NCBI RefSeq assembly: GCF_963675165.1 | Contig: NC_087383.1 | Coordinates: forward strand, 4,060,979-4,124,978 | Source of the DNA: Halichondria panicea | Taxonomy: Eukaryota; Porifera; Demospongiae; Suberitida; Halichondriidae | Length of the DNA stretch: 64,000 nt | Direction of reading: 5' to 3' | In this document: positions 46,213 through 56,525 of the stretch, in pieces | How positions within the stretch are numbered: the stretch's first letter is position 1 | Layout: every line of letters begins with the position of its first letter | Translations under genes and position numbers: made by a program | The notes under the pieces: generated by a model | Databases searched by the model: none | Told to the model about the DNA's origin: nothing | The model's input: the letters and a program-made list of their open reading frames with translations, nothing else

Positions 46213-49200
46213 TTAGAATGCATCAATCTGAGTCAGTCCATTTCTCTTCCTCTCTTTGTTAGCGTCCCTGAATACAGTCTCGATACGGGATCTTAGGGGA
46301 TAGGATACCGCCAATAGTGTTAGTTCAGAGCAGTGGGTGGTTAGATGTCTGGCAAGTATCTTCATTCCATCTTCTGTTATTGAGTCATTACCCATAATGT
46401 TCAGTGTTTCTGTATTGCTAATCAGTCCAGTTGATAGCTCCTCGATACTCTGATCAGTCAGTTTACAGTAACCCAAGTGCAATGTTCTCAGAGTCTTATT
46501 GACTGCAAGTCCAGCAGCAATGTGATGACAGCTAGTCACTGTATTATAAGACAAATCAAGATGTTCAAGGGAATTGTTTGTATTCAGAAGTTGATAGAGG
46601 GCAGCTCCATTGTCATCTGATACTGTTAGTGAGCATCTGCCCAGGTCCAGGCTCTTTAATGATGTATTAGTTGACAAGGCCTCACAGATATTCTTCAGTT
46701 CAGTGTTACCAATAACATTGTTTGACAAGTTGAGGATTTCAAGAGTAGTGTTTGTGTTCAGTAGTCGAGGGATTGCTCCGTGATCATTGAGAGATAGGAA
46801 GCACTTGGAGAAATCGAGAGTCTTTACTGATGTATTAGTTGATAAGGCCTCGCAGAGTGTGCTAAGGCCACTGTTGCCAATGGCATTAATAGACAAAATC
46901 AATGTAAATATTGAAATAGTGTTCTCGATCACCTCAGCGATGTGGTGTATCCCTTCTTCATGAATATCATTATTGCTAAGGTCAAAATTAATCTCGGAGT
47001 GTGAGTGTGAACACTTGGAGAGTCCTCGGGCCAGAAATTTGCAGCCTTGGTCACCAATAGAGCAACTAGTGAGGTTCAGTGTGAATCCATTACTGGTGTT
47101 GGAACAAACTGATACGAAATATCCAACAGAAAGGCAGTCAATAGGATTCATTGTAGTGAAATAAAGATCTAGATTGTGATTAAGAAGATTAGCCACAAAT
47201 ACACACAGTGATGAGTCTTCAGCTTCGTACAAACAATTGATGAGGGACAACAAAAGGATCTTCGACTCATACTCTTTCTCTTTCTCATTTTTGGACGCAA
47301 GAATTGAGGTAGCAAACTGAGGATTGGTCTACTAGTTCTTAGTTTGGTGATACCAGCATAAAACTGGAAGACTGCATTGAACCGAGGATTACAAAGCAGC
47401 TTCTGGAAGACAGAGATTTGTTGCTTGGGAGACATGAGAGAGATGTGGATTGCTGCTAGTAGCTCTTGAATAGACAGGTGAAGAAAGCAGTAGTAAACCA
47501 GATGACAATCGTTAATGATACTAGGAACAGTTTGTAATAATCCAACGTTTGAAATTTCCTTCGTAATGCGAAGAGCAGCCAAATCCCTGTCAGTAAATGT
47601 TATTTTGTTTTTTTCAATCCCATGATATGCAAGTTGACAAATTTGTACGGACTGTGTTCTGATTTCTGGGGGCAGTGAGTCTGGGGATGTGATGTCTCCC
47701 ACAGGAGTGGTCTTCCCCAACCTATCCTGGAGGTATCTCTTGAGAGAGCTCTGGACAACTGATGTGAATATCCCGTGGTTGGATGTTGGGAGTGAGTGGT
47801 TATCAGAAAGGAAGCAATTAACGACAATGGAAGCATTGAGGGGGAGGTAGCAGCTACCTTCTACCACTGGGTTCTCTCGAATTCTCTCCAGTAGAGTCCG
47901 CACAGCTTGTGAGTCACCTTGCAGACACTTGGTGAAGTACTGTTCTAGTTCATGTGAAGTGAACCCCAATACCTCCACCCTGGACGAGACTAGTGGGTGG
48001 AGCTCAGCCGAAGATGACGGTCGAGATGTTAAAATCACAGCTGATTCGTGTAGTGGACTTTCTTGTGACATATCTGGTCGAATTAGTTTGTTGATAATGG
48101 AGTCTCTAGGGAGGTCAGAAGGAAGCTCGTCCCATCCATCCAGCACCCACAGTACACCTTTGCCATACAATGATTTTATTACTGCCTCTGTCTCATTAGC
48201 CATGGCCATATCGATGCAGGGAAGTATGTCAGTAATTGTCTTTGCTTCTCTAACAAGTGGATCTCTCAGTCTCACGAGGATTGCAATATCGAACTCTTGG
48301 AAAAGTTTCCCCTTTGCCCACTCCCGACAGATGTGCAGAGCAAGGGTGCTCTTGCCAGAGCCGGGAGCTCCTTCAATCAACACAAAGTTTCGTGTATCCT
48401 CAATCTCAGAGAAAATGTTAGTCAAGTTAACCGGAGTTTTTTTAAGTAAAATATCATCAATTTTCCCGGTAATTGTTAGTCTAACAAATTCATCGTCGAT
48501 TCTTCCTCTCTGTATTTCTTCCCTCTGAATCATGGCTAGTTTTAAAATTTTCTTTGTTGGGACGGGAGGCCATTGTGTGGCTGATGTGGATACTTGTGTT
48601 TTGTAGCGACTTTGTAGGTAGTCCCTGTACGAGGACAGCTTGTGGTTCAGCAGGACCCTCTCTCGGGAGAGAGGACACGAGGTGGTGGAGTCTAGGGAAA
48701 CAAAACAATAGGTGAGTACCATTCCTAGTGATAGTATAATAGAGAATTGCATGTGTGTAACAATAGCAACTTCAACAACCTGTTGTGTGACTAATGCTAG
48801 TTGAGGAACTCGGACACTCGTGCTGATTGTACCGAGACTGGGGTCTATTGGCACACTTACGTTTTTCCCATCTACTACTGAAGGCACTCCTTTGCTACAA
48901 ATCTGGCTCTCTGTATTTATTGGATTGTTTGTGTAGCTACCTGATTTTCTTTTGCAGCTTGTAGTTAATTTAATTGAAGACATTCTCACAAAACCACTAT
49001 GTTGTTACTTGTGGTTACTACTATACTAGCGCACGCATTGAAATTAAATACTGCATTGAAATTAAATACTGCGTGTGCAAGTCTCAGGATCTAACCGGTG
49101 CATTTTTGTGGTTAAATTATGTCAATTTGTTACTATGTGTGGGCACCCTTACTACAGAAATTAAGTTGACAATCCCTTATTTGGTTGCAATCATTCCCAC

Positions 49201-49755
49201 AATGTATGGTATCACAATGACGACACAATGACCACACTCTCACATGACAGACTCACATTTGTCAGACAATTGCAAGTACTTGCACACTCGAATAGCAACG
49301 TCTCTTTTGAGCAGGGAGAGTATGATGAGTAGCAGAGCTTGGAAAGTGGCGTCTAGTCCGTTGGTCAGTATCCAGAATTTCAAAGCCAGCAACATTCCTG
49401 CCAGAGTGCCATCTACATATGCTCTAGTCCTAACATCAGTTTGTTCTCCAGGTAAGAGCTCCAGTTTTTCAAGATAGCCTTTGTGAACATTGTCGAAACA
49501 TGCTGCTAACTCAGGTAGATCTGGTTCTTGTATTGCTGTATTGAGCTGCTCATCAGTCAGTTTCATTTCTGTTTTCAGATTGTCAATTGTGAGCTCTGAA
49601 AACAGATAAGCAAGCACACAAGGTTATAGCAATCACCAATGGGGGTTTTATGCTTTAGCATGCAATTATTAAAACGTTTTATAAACCCACGATTGCTAAG
49701 GTTATAAACCCTAAACATGACGGTCTTTACTTTGGTTCTGCTCTTTAGTAGCCAT
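46213..49755 (-). pseudogene. DEATH-NACHT-LRR receptor with frameshift, NLR3
   Basis: Minus-strand exons 49755-49731 (MATKEQNQ), 49595-49257 (DEATH, with a diverged middle) and 48691-46213. Walker A and B are intact. After FLRP near 47297 about 15-20 residues present in the others (PVPTSVFDLVRKVVKSE-type) are deleted out of frame. The NACHT frame therefore ends near 47169, while the LRR frame is open from 47253 to 46213 in another phase. The LRR set (full length, like NLR1) is thus cut off. It is a recently broken gene unless the region is spliced. Intron 2 is longer than in its sisters and holds an extra open stretch. Confidence 0.85.
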
Positions 49756-49821
49756 TTCAAATCTGTGCCTTGCCGCTAGCTAGCTAGCTCTCTGAAATAT
49801 TGGGTGTTGTTTTTGATGACT

Positions 49822-49872
49822 TGCAAAGAAAAGTGGGTGTCTAATACTGAGATACACCCACTTTTCTTTGCA
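49822..49872. repeat. Perfect hairpin upstream of NLR3
   Basis: TGCAAAGAAAAGTGGGTGT (49822-49840) and ACACCCACTTTTCTTTGCA (49854-49872) pair perfectly around a 13-base loop, ~70 bp upstream of the NLR3 start codon. It is equivalent in position to the hairpin before NLR1, and absent before NLR2. Confidence 0.95.
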
Positions 49873-52093
49873 TTTACCAGGTTGGTCATGATTGTTAATT
49901 AATCTTCTAATTTTCTTTGTAACCTCCAATTCTGTGGAAACTTAGAGAAAGCGAGAGAAAGTAGCTATCCTAGCTAAGCCAAAAGGCTGCAAACGATCAC
50001 AGCCTTTTATACTAGTAGAAAATTATGCTAACAATACTCAGTGACACTAGAAAGTGAGTAGCATAGTCATACTCGAAGTAATAAGGCAGAAACTAAGATT
50101 AGTCAAGAAGTTCCAGTTGTTGCTGCACTTTCCTTGTTTTTTTGACTTCTGTTTTAATATAGCAGGTGTAGCAACGATATTTTTAAACTACTACGACTCA
50201 TAGACTAACAGGAGACGTAATACAAGACAGATAAACGCTCAAGAATGCCAAAGCGAGCAGAAGTACAGTTAGCCTCGAGACCAGGCCGATCAAGGGGCCT
50301 GGTCTCGAGGCTAAAGTACAGTAGACGCTACTGCTGAGTCAGCACAAACGAAAAAGCCTGGAATGTCTAATAAAAGGTCATAAGTGGGAGTATTGGTGAT
50401 ATGTCCGACCTCCTTTTTTCCACTGTTCAAGAGCGGCGTTTATTAGCTCCAGATAATTTAGTTTGTCATCAAAAGTTGTTTTCACCTGCATAAACTTGAA
50501 CTCTGCCATGAGAAAGTCTTTGTGAAGCACTAACAAGCTGCTACTTGTAGCTACGTACATGTAGCTAGCTGCTAGTAATAATTTTTTTGGCTGCCACGTG
50601 CAGAAATGCTAGAGTCAAAGTTCACTGAGGCTACTATTTGAGAGCGGCTACTAAATGTTTCATTTTGCTAGCAAGGGAGGCTACTATTTGAGTGCGGCCT
50701 TTACACAAGAGAGGCGTCTGATCGAGCATATACGGTAACCATTATTCAAGCTCTATTTACCGTTGCAACTATCTTCTTCATTGAATTTAGGTAAGTTTAA
50801 TCTTGTATTGTACACATTTATCCCTTTTTCTCTGAAATGATTAATGTTTAGGTCGTATACTTCAATACGCTTGTTGGTAAATCATGTGGTATCACCCCAA
50901 GCCAAAGAAAATTAGTCATACATCAGCTGGTAGAATTTAGTGCTAGAAAAAAGTTGAATTAAAGAGCACCACTAAAGATCCCTTTTTTGGGAATATGCTA
51001 AGCGTTACAGAAATTTTAATTTTAGGCATACATTCCCTTATGATTGGTGATCACCCCAAGAGCATTAGTTTTGGATCAGGTGGATGTATAGCTTTTGTGT
51101 GCATGAATGTGTAGTCACCTATTTTTACCTCACAATTGTTGTTGGCCCGGTAGTAGATTGTGGTGAAGGGCCTGTAGGCCCGAGATATTTAACTACTACA
51201 AATGCTGTTTCATCTATATTTTATATAGCAATACCTCGCAAGCCAAAACTTACTGAGTACGCTGAAGAAAAGAAGACAGAAGAATACCGAAGAATACCCC
51301 TCCTCTCTCTACACCCCTACACGTCACCGCCCTCGTAAATGTTATTGGCTGTTCCGGCTATATATACACTCTTGTATACCTCACCAGCTTCTCTCCATCT
51401 AAGACTGTCTGATTAGAGTGCTAAACTAATCATAATTATAGCTGTAATAATCATTTTTATCGTGTAAGTTTTTGTTAATGTTGTTCGGTTTGATCCCACC
51501 CGTTTTACACTTAGAAAGCAACTGGCAGTGCTGTGGAGTGTTTTGCTGTCTCCAAGTGTATGTAATTATACTTAATGAATTGGAAATTGAAATGTACGCT
51601 CACCAGCCTAGTATATATAGAAACTTCGTACAACTGATTCATCAAAAATGAAAACAATTAAGAAAGTTACATGGTGTATTATGTATCTTGTCGTGTGAAT
51701 GATCATGGTTATTGCCTCAAACTAGTGGACTTCTTGATGGTTTTCTTTTTCATTTAATTTTAAGTTGGCAGCAAAAGAGAAGCCTCTGACAGTCACAAAT
51801 ACATTCACAATTTCAGGGAACTAAGCATCCTCTGATGATTTTATATCTACTGTGAAACAAGTATCCAATACCACTATAGCTCTGCACATTCTCCTTACTA
51901 TTACTATGTACCAATGCACTGTTGATTGTGTCTCTTTCTCTCTTCTTTCACCGCTTACAATGAGTTTTCCTCATTTGAGGCAAGAAAAGAAGACAAGAAA
52001 GCGAGGCGCGGATGTTTTCCGAGGCCCACTTCCGTTTCCAATCCCTCTCTCCTACATCTATGTTTGGACTCAGGACTGCATGCTAGCGGCCTG
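49873..52093. other. Intergenic with an unassigned open frame
   Basis: Nothing is recognised with confidence. It holds a small hairpin (50271-50312), TGAGAGCGGCTACTA repeats near 50637-50700, and an 84-codon open frame at 51084-51338 (ending RRIPLLSLHPYTSPPS) that resembles nothing I know. The stretch 51960-52090 is open in several frames and may be 5' flank of the methyltransferase pseudogene. Confidence 0.45.
50271..50312. repeat. 42-bp perfect palindrome with flanking repeat
   Basis: AGCCTCGAGACCAGGCC and its exact complement are separated by 8 bases. AAGTACAGT is directly repeated on both sides (50261-50269 and 50314-50322), as for a tiny inserted element. It is related to the hairpin at 20976-21039. 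Confidence 0.8.
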
Positions 52094-52909
52094 ATGGATC
52101 TACATGCAAGCCACCAATCTGAGAAGTATCAACACTTTAATGCAAAGACCTACTTGCAGAGAAGATTTGTTGCTCCCAATGGCATCATTGATGAGGAGAG
52201 AGGAGTGCAGCCATTTTACCTCCAGTGCTACCACCACTTTTACCAAACGTTCCATAGCTCTTGGGATCCCACTAAAGCCTAAAGCAAGGCTTCTCGAGCT
52301 AGGTGGTGGACCCGTAATTTACCCTCTCATAAGTGCTGCACCGTATTTTGCCGACATCACTTTCGCTGACTTTTCCAAACCGAATCTCGAACAGGTGGAG
52401 CTCTGGGTAAATAAAGATGCTGAAGCTCATGATTGGACTCCATACTTTAATCACATTGTGGGATCATTAGAGGGCAAGGTTGGTGAATCACAAAGTCGAG
52501 TGACGTCGCTAAGAAGTAAAATCAAGACGATTGTAACATGTGATATTCTCAAAGAAGACCCCAACGGAATTCTCGATATTGGTGATCGTTCTGAATGGTT
52601 TGATGTCATCTCTTTCAACTTTTGTTGTGAAGTCGTATGCAAAACGATTGAGAGCTATCAAGAAACGCTTCTATGACTATGCAAGCTGGTCCGACCCCAA
52701 GGATACCTAACTAGCCTGATTTCGCTGGAAGAGAGCTGGTATATGAATGGAGAGGAGAAGATGTTTAATTTGGGTCTTACGTTTGAAAATGTGACGAGCT
52801 CTTTCAAACAAGCTGGATTTTCAGTCGAGTTTAGTGATGTATTCCCAATTCCGAATGAAGCTCAAAATATTCTCAATGATTGTAAAGCAATTGCTTTGGA
52901 GAAAGACTA
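52094..52909 (+). pseudogene. NNMT/PNMT/TEMT-family methyltransferase pseudogene
   Basis: A single-exon 272-codon stretch from ATG 52094 to TAA 52909, the usual length for this family of SAM-dependent N-methyltransferases acting on small amines. It shows SEKYQHFNAKTYL near the N-terminus, the SAM-binding ARLLELGGGPVIYPLISAA, then FADFSKPNLEQVELWVNKD, the DWTPYFNHIVGSLEG motif, and a C-terminal LISLEESWYMNGEEKMF..AGFSVEF stretch. Two lesions are visible: a frame change near 52265-52282 (GIIDEERG.. in one frame, KARLLELGGG in the next) and an in-frame TGA at about 52674 between YQETLL and LCKLVRP. Sequencing error cannot be excluded. Absence of introns could mean a retrocopy. Confidence 0.85.
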
Positions 52910-52963
52910 ATAGCAAATGAATGTTTAATCTTCCATCGTAGCTAGTACTTTTGTCTACATGTA

Positions 52964-53433
52964 CAGTGGAACCTCCATTAACGACCACCTCCAAAGAGCA
53001 ACCACACGCTATATAACGGCCAAGAGCTCAGGTCCGGATTGAAACTACAATGACTTCAATTGTAAAGCAACCTCTCAGGAGCGACCACCTCTCTACTCCG
53101 TATAACGAGCAGCTTTCTAGTCCCCAACTAGCTTTAGCAATGGAAAATTACCTCCCAGAACGGACAGCCACACCCAGAATTAGCAGAAAATTATTGCTGA
53201 GATAGCATTATTTTGTACAATCGTGAAAACCTGGCTGTAGCTTGTCTCTACAGCCTTTTCAAAGCTTGTATGAGCTAAAGAAGCAGTTAGCAAAGCTCCA
53301 AGATTCATTTGCAGCAAGAAATGAGTCATAGAAAATACATAGCTGGCAATCGAAACCTCCCAAGGAAGACCACCTCTCTATAACGGCCAAAAGGCTGGTC
53401 CCCAATGGTGTCCGTTTTATGGAGGTTCCACTG
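52964..53433. mobile_element. 470-bp pogo/Tigger-like MITE
   Basis: It starts CAGTGGAACCTCCATTAA and ends TTATGGAGGTTCCACTG, flanked by TA. Internal AACGACCACCTC and CAACCTCTC motifs recur. CAGTGGAACCTC ends are typical of pogo-group elements. There is no transposase. Confidence 0.88.
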
Positions 53434-53756
53434 TACTTCATTTTTTTGGGCTATACAAAAATGATAATATTATTTAATTTCATTTATATAGAGATACTGT
53501 ATCTACTTCTAATTAGGCCATGCAAAGTCAATTTGTAGTTTCTCAGGCTATTGTTCCTAAAATAGGAAGCGGATTGAGGCATTTGTTTATAATAATGATA
53601 TTCATAGAATTTTAATTAAAACACACCCTAACTTCCTTAATAAGCGGAAGTGCATAATTTTTACTAATTAATTTTAGTCATAATTATATTCATGACCAAA
53701 AACCATATAAAAATTAATTTATCCTCTTAATTTGAGGTCATATGTGATATTTATAA
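53434..53756. other. Intergenic spacer before block B
   Basis: AT-rich, no gene. It contains an inverted GCCATGCAAAGTCAATTTGT copy at 53518 that matches the inverted-repeat motif at 54687-54715 and 9906-9931. Confidence 0.5.
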
Positions 53757-53999
53757 TTTCCAAGCGGGAGGGCCTGAGTAACTATGAATTGACTTTGCAT
53801 GGCCTTACAGCACCATGCGAATTGATCAACCATCGCAAAGTTCGCAAAGAATGTATACAGTACATGTACAATTGTGATAGCCTCTTGGAAACAGCTACTA
53901 TAGTAAATCTACTCTACGTTCTTATAGCTAAGCGCCAAACTAGAATTATGGTTTTTTTGTGCGCCACTGGAAAATCATAATTAGCGCTGTAATTAAAAG

Positions 54000-54610
54000 A
54001 AAGACGGAAAGACGGTATGACGGTATGACAAACTCAAGCATGCACATGCAGCTAGATCGAATATATGATACAGCAGTCCACTAAAATAATTATGCCTTTT
54101 AGTGTACTGTGTGCCTGCATGCATGAGTAAGGGCCGAATACATTCAAATTGAAGAACAATACCATTGATCATAGCTAGGATTGAGAACAAGAGTGCATGC
54201 ACCAATAATGTTTTGCCACTTTTGTCATAAAGGCAACCCACTGCATGTATTATATTGGCAGAGTTGAGTGCAAGAACTATAGCTAAGCGGCGGAGTCCGC
54301 TCAAGATTGACAAGGGTTTAATTAACAACGATATAGACAATTATAACAACTGACAAAACAGAGACATACATGCACCAAAAACAAGAGAGACATGCAGGGT
54401 CTCTTTACAGCTATTGGTAACTAAGTAAACAATGTACATGTACGCAAATAACAACACATAATTACACCATCCAGTTGATCATAAGTAGATCTAGTATAGC
54501 AATGTTTTTAAAGCACTTGCACACGTAAGCCTGACATAAGCGAAGCAATAAATTAGTCGATAACCGAAATACACAGCCCAGCAAAGAAACGGTATTGGTC
54601 TTTGAACGTA
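54000..54610 (-). pseudogene. Inverted relic of receptor 3' end, block B
   Basis: Counterpart of 9170-9850: LLVHALLFSILAMIN on the minus strand at about 54170-54220 and a broken match to the gene's GACCAATACCGTTTCTTTGC further along. It is framed by inverted GGCCTGAG..TTGACTTTG motifs at 53771 and 54690-54715. Confidence 0.75.
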
Positions 54611-54726
54611 TTCTGCAGATGGCCAGTATCAGTTTTACTATACTGGACTCATGTTGACTAGAAAGCTAGCTATAATTATTAAGGCCAAACAAAGTCAATT
54701 TGTAGTTTCTCAGGCTATTCCTAAAA

Positions 54727-55140
54727 TACCGTATAGCTGGTAATTTTCGTGGGGCAAAATGTTCGTGGTTTTCGTGGTTGAAGCATATAGATAAACCATA
54801 GTCTCGCCATACATAATTATGAACTGGTATATAGCCAGGTTTTCACGTCGAGTTCTGGAAATTCGGAACGATGGTATTTCCAAGAAAAAAATGTACTGCA
54901 AAAGGGGCGTCGTTTACAATTGTTCATGCACCATTGCTAAAAGATGACTGGCTACCAGGCTACATTGTATTACTGTATACAGTTGATTGTACAATCAGGC
55001 ACTCTAAAAGATCAATACTATAATAATATCATATAGTATATATATGGCCCGGGAGACTATAATATGATAAACCATACTTAGTTTACCATAATTATACTAT
55101 AAAAATTAAGCCCCTCGGAAATTTCACGCTATATACGGTA
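54727..55140. mobile_element. MITE with CCGTATAG-type termini (block B)
   Basis: Same insertion as 9953-10373, carried along in the duplication. Short indels distinguish the two, such as the loss of GGTGACTATATATT-type sequence near 54830. Confidence 0.75.
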
Positions 55141-55249
55141 ATTATTAACTGTGCATGTTGTTTTATAATTATAGTCCCAAAGATTACTCCTGTTAAAACA
55201 ACTGTCATGGATCAGCAAGCTTGTTTGTTTATCGAATGTTTCTGCTGAA

Positions 55250-55740
55250 ATTGTTTGCTCTTTTGTTTTGCCTTTGGGAAGCTATATTATAATGATGTCA
55301 TGTAGTAATTGTACGGTCTCAGAAACGTACTTTTTCATTTCACAGTTCCCATGCCACGAGTGTCTCTGATGATACTATAATTATAACTACTGCATGGCAC
55401 TGACAGTTGGACCTACACTATATAGATCTATATAAAGTAATACAAGTTTATAAGTCTGTTGTCTTCTACAATGGAGACTATATAAGCTTATGGGTTTGAA
55501 TATGCATTATATAGCCGCCAATTTTCTTCCTGCATGTTTACGTAGCTGTACCTCCAATGCTTTGACAGTCCACGAACACACTCACTGCATGTGTTTGATT
55601 TGCTGAGAATAAATGAACCAGCAGATAACATGTAAAGTCTATAATTATGGAAAAAATCGAGCGTTCAATTCCATCCAGGGTGCATTATATGCTGGGCTGT
55701 ATTTCGCGTATCAACTCAGAGCTTCTCTTATATCTTTATA
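55250..55740 (+). pseudogene. Direct relic of receptor 3' portion, block B
   Basis: Counterpart of 10480-11000, with the same order of gene fragments and the same breaks. It lies ~790 bp upstream of the intact copy B. Confidence 0.8.
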
Positions 55741-56525
55741 TGTTTGCATGCTTTGAATATGCTATACATGTACATGCATGCACCAGCTTGGTATCACCTG
55801 CAGAGCTCAATATAATTATTTATTATGGGCTCCTGCATGGTATCACTGCATGTATAGTATACTGACACGGTCGTCTAGATCAGTTCTACTATATAGACTG
55901 TGTATTATATAGTGCAGCAGTCGGTATTAATATCCTCTAGGTATTTTGGTAGATCTAATAATTTCCTATAGTGTATGGATTTTGTGTAATTCTATAGATT
56001 CCTACACTGCACGGGAAATTTTGCACTATCTTTTGTTAAGTATATACGTTTGCAGGAAACACAAAATATATTTCTCAGGAAAGGTGCAGATTTTTAAGCC
56101 TGCATGCACTGTAGCAGGAAATGTAAGGCATGTCATTGTGCTTACATCACATGTCAGTATAATTATAGTCAATTTGCTCAGTCATAATTATATAACATCA
56201 TATTTTTGATTGAAGTAAACATTATACAATCCCGAGTTTGATACTGTCAAGTGCATAATAATTATAAGGTACATTTGTGTCTCTACAATCCCTATATATA
56301 CATGACTGCATGTATGTTTTAGACAAGATTACCGTGAAAAGAGAACGAAAACATGAAAATGTTGAATTTGTTATTTATGAAAGCTATATAATCATAATCT
56401 AAAGTTGACTCCTGTTACAAAGCTGTATAGTGGGGAATTATCAGGCCCTTTAGTGTATATATCTATATAACACCTACAGACTAGCTAGTTGTGACAAAAT
56501 AATTATATAGTAGTATACACAAGCA

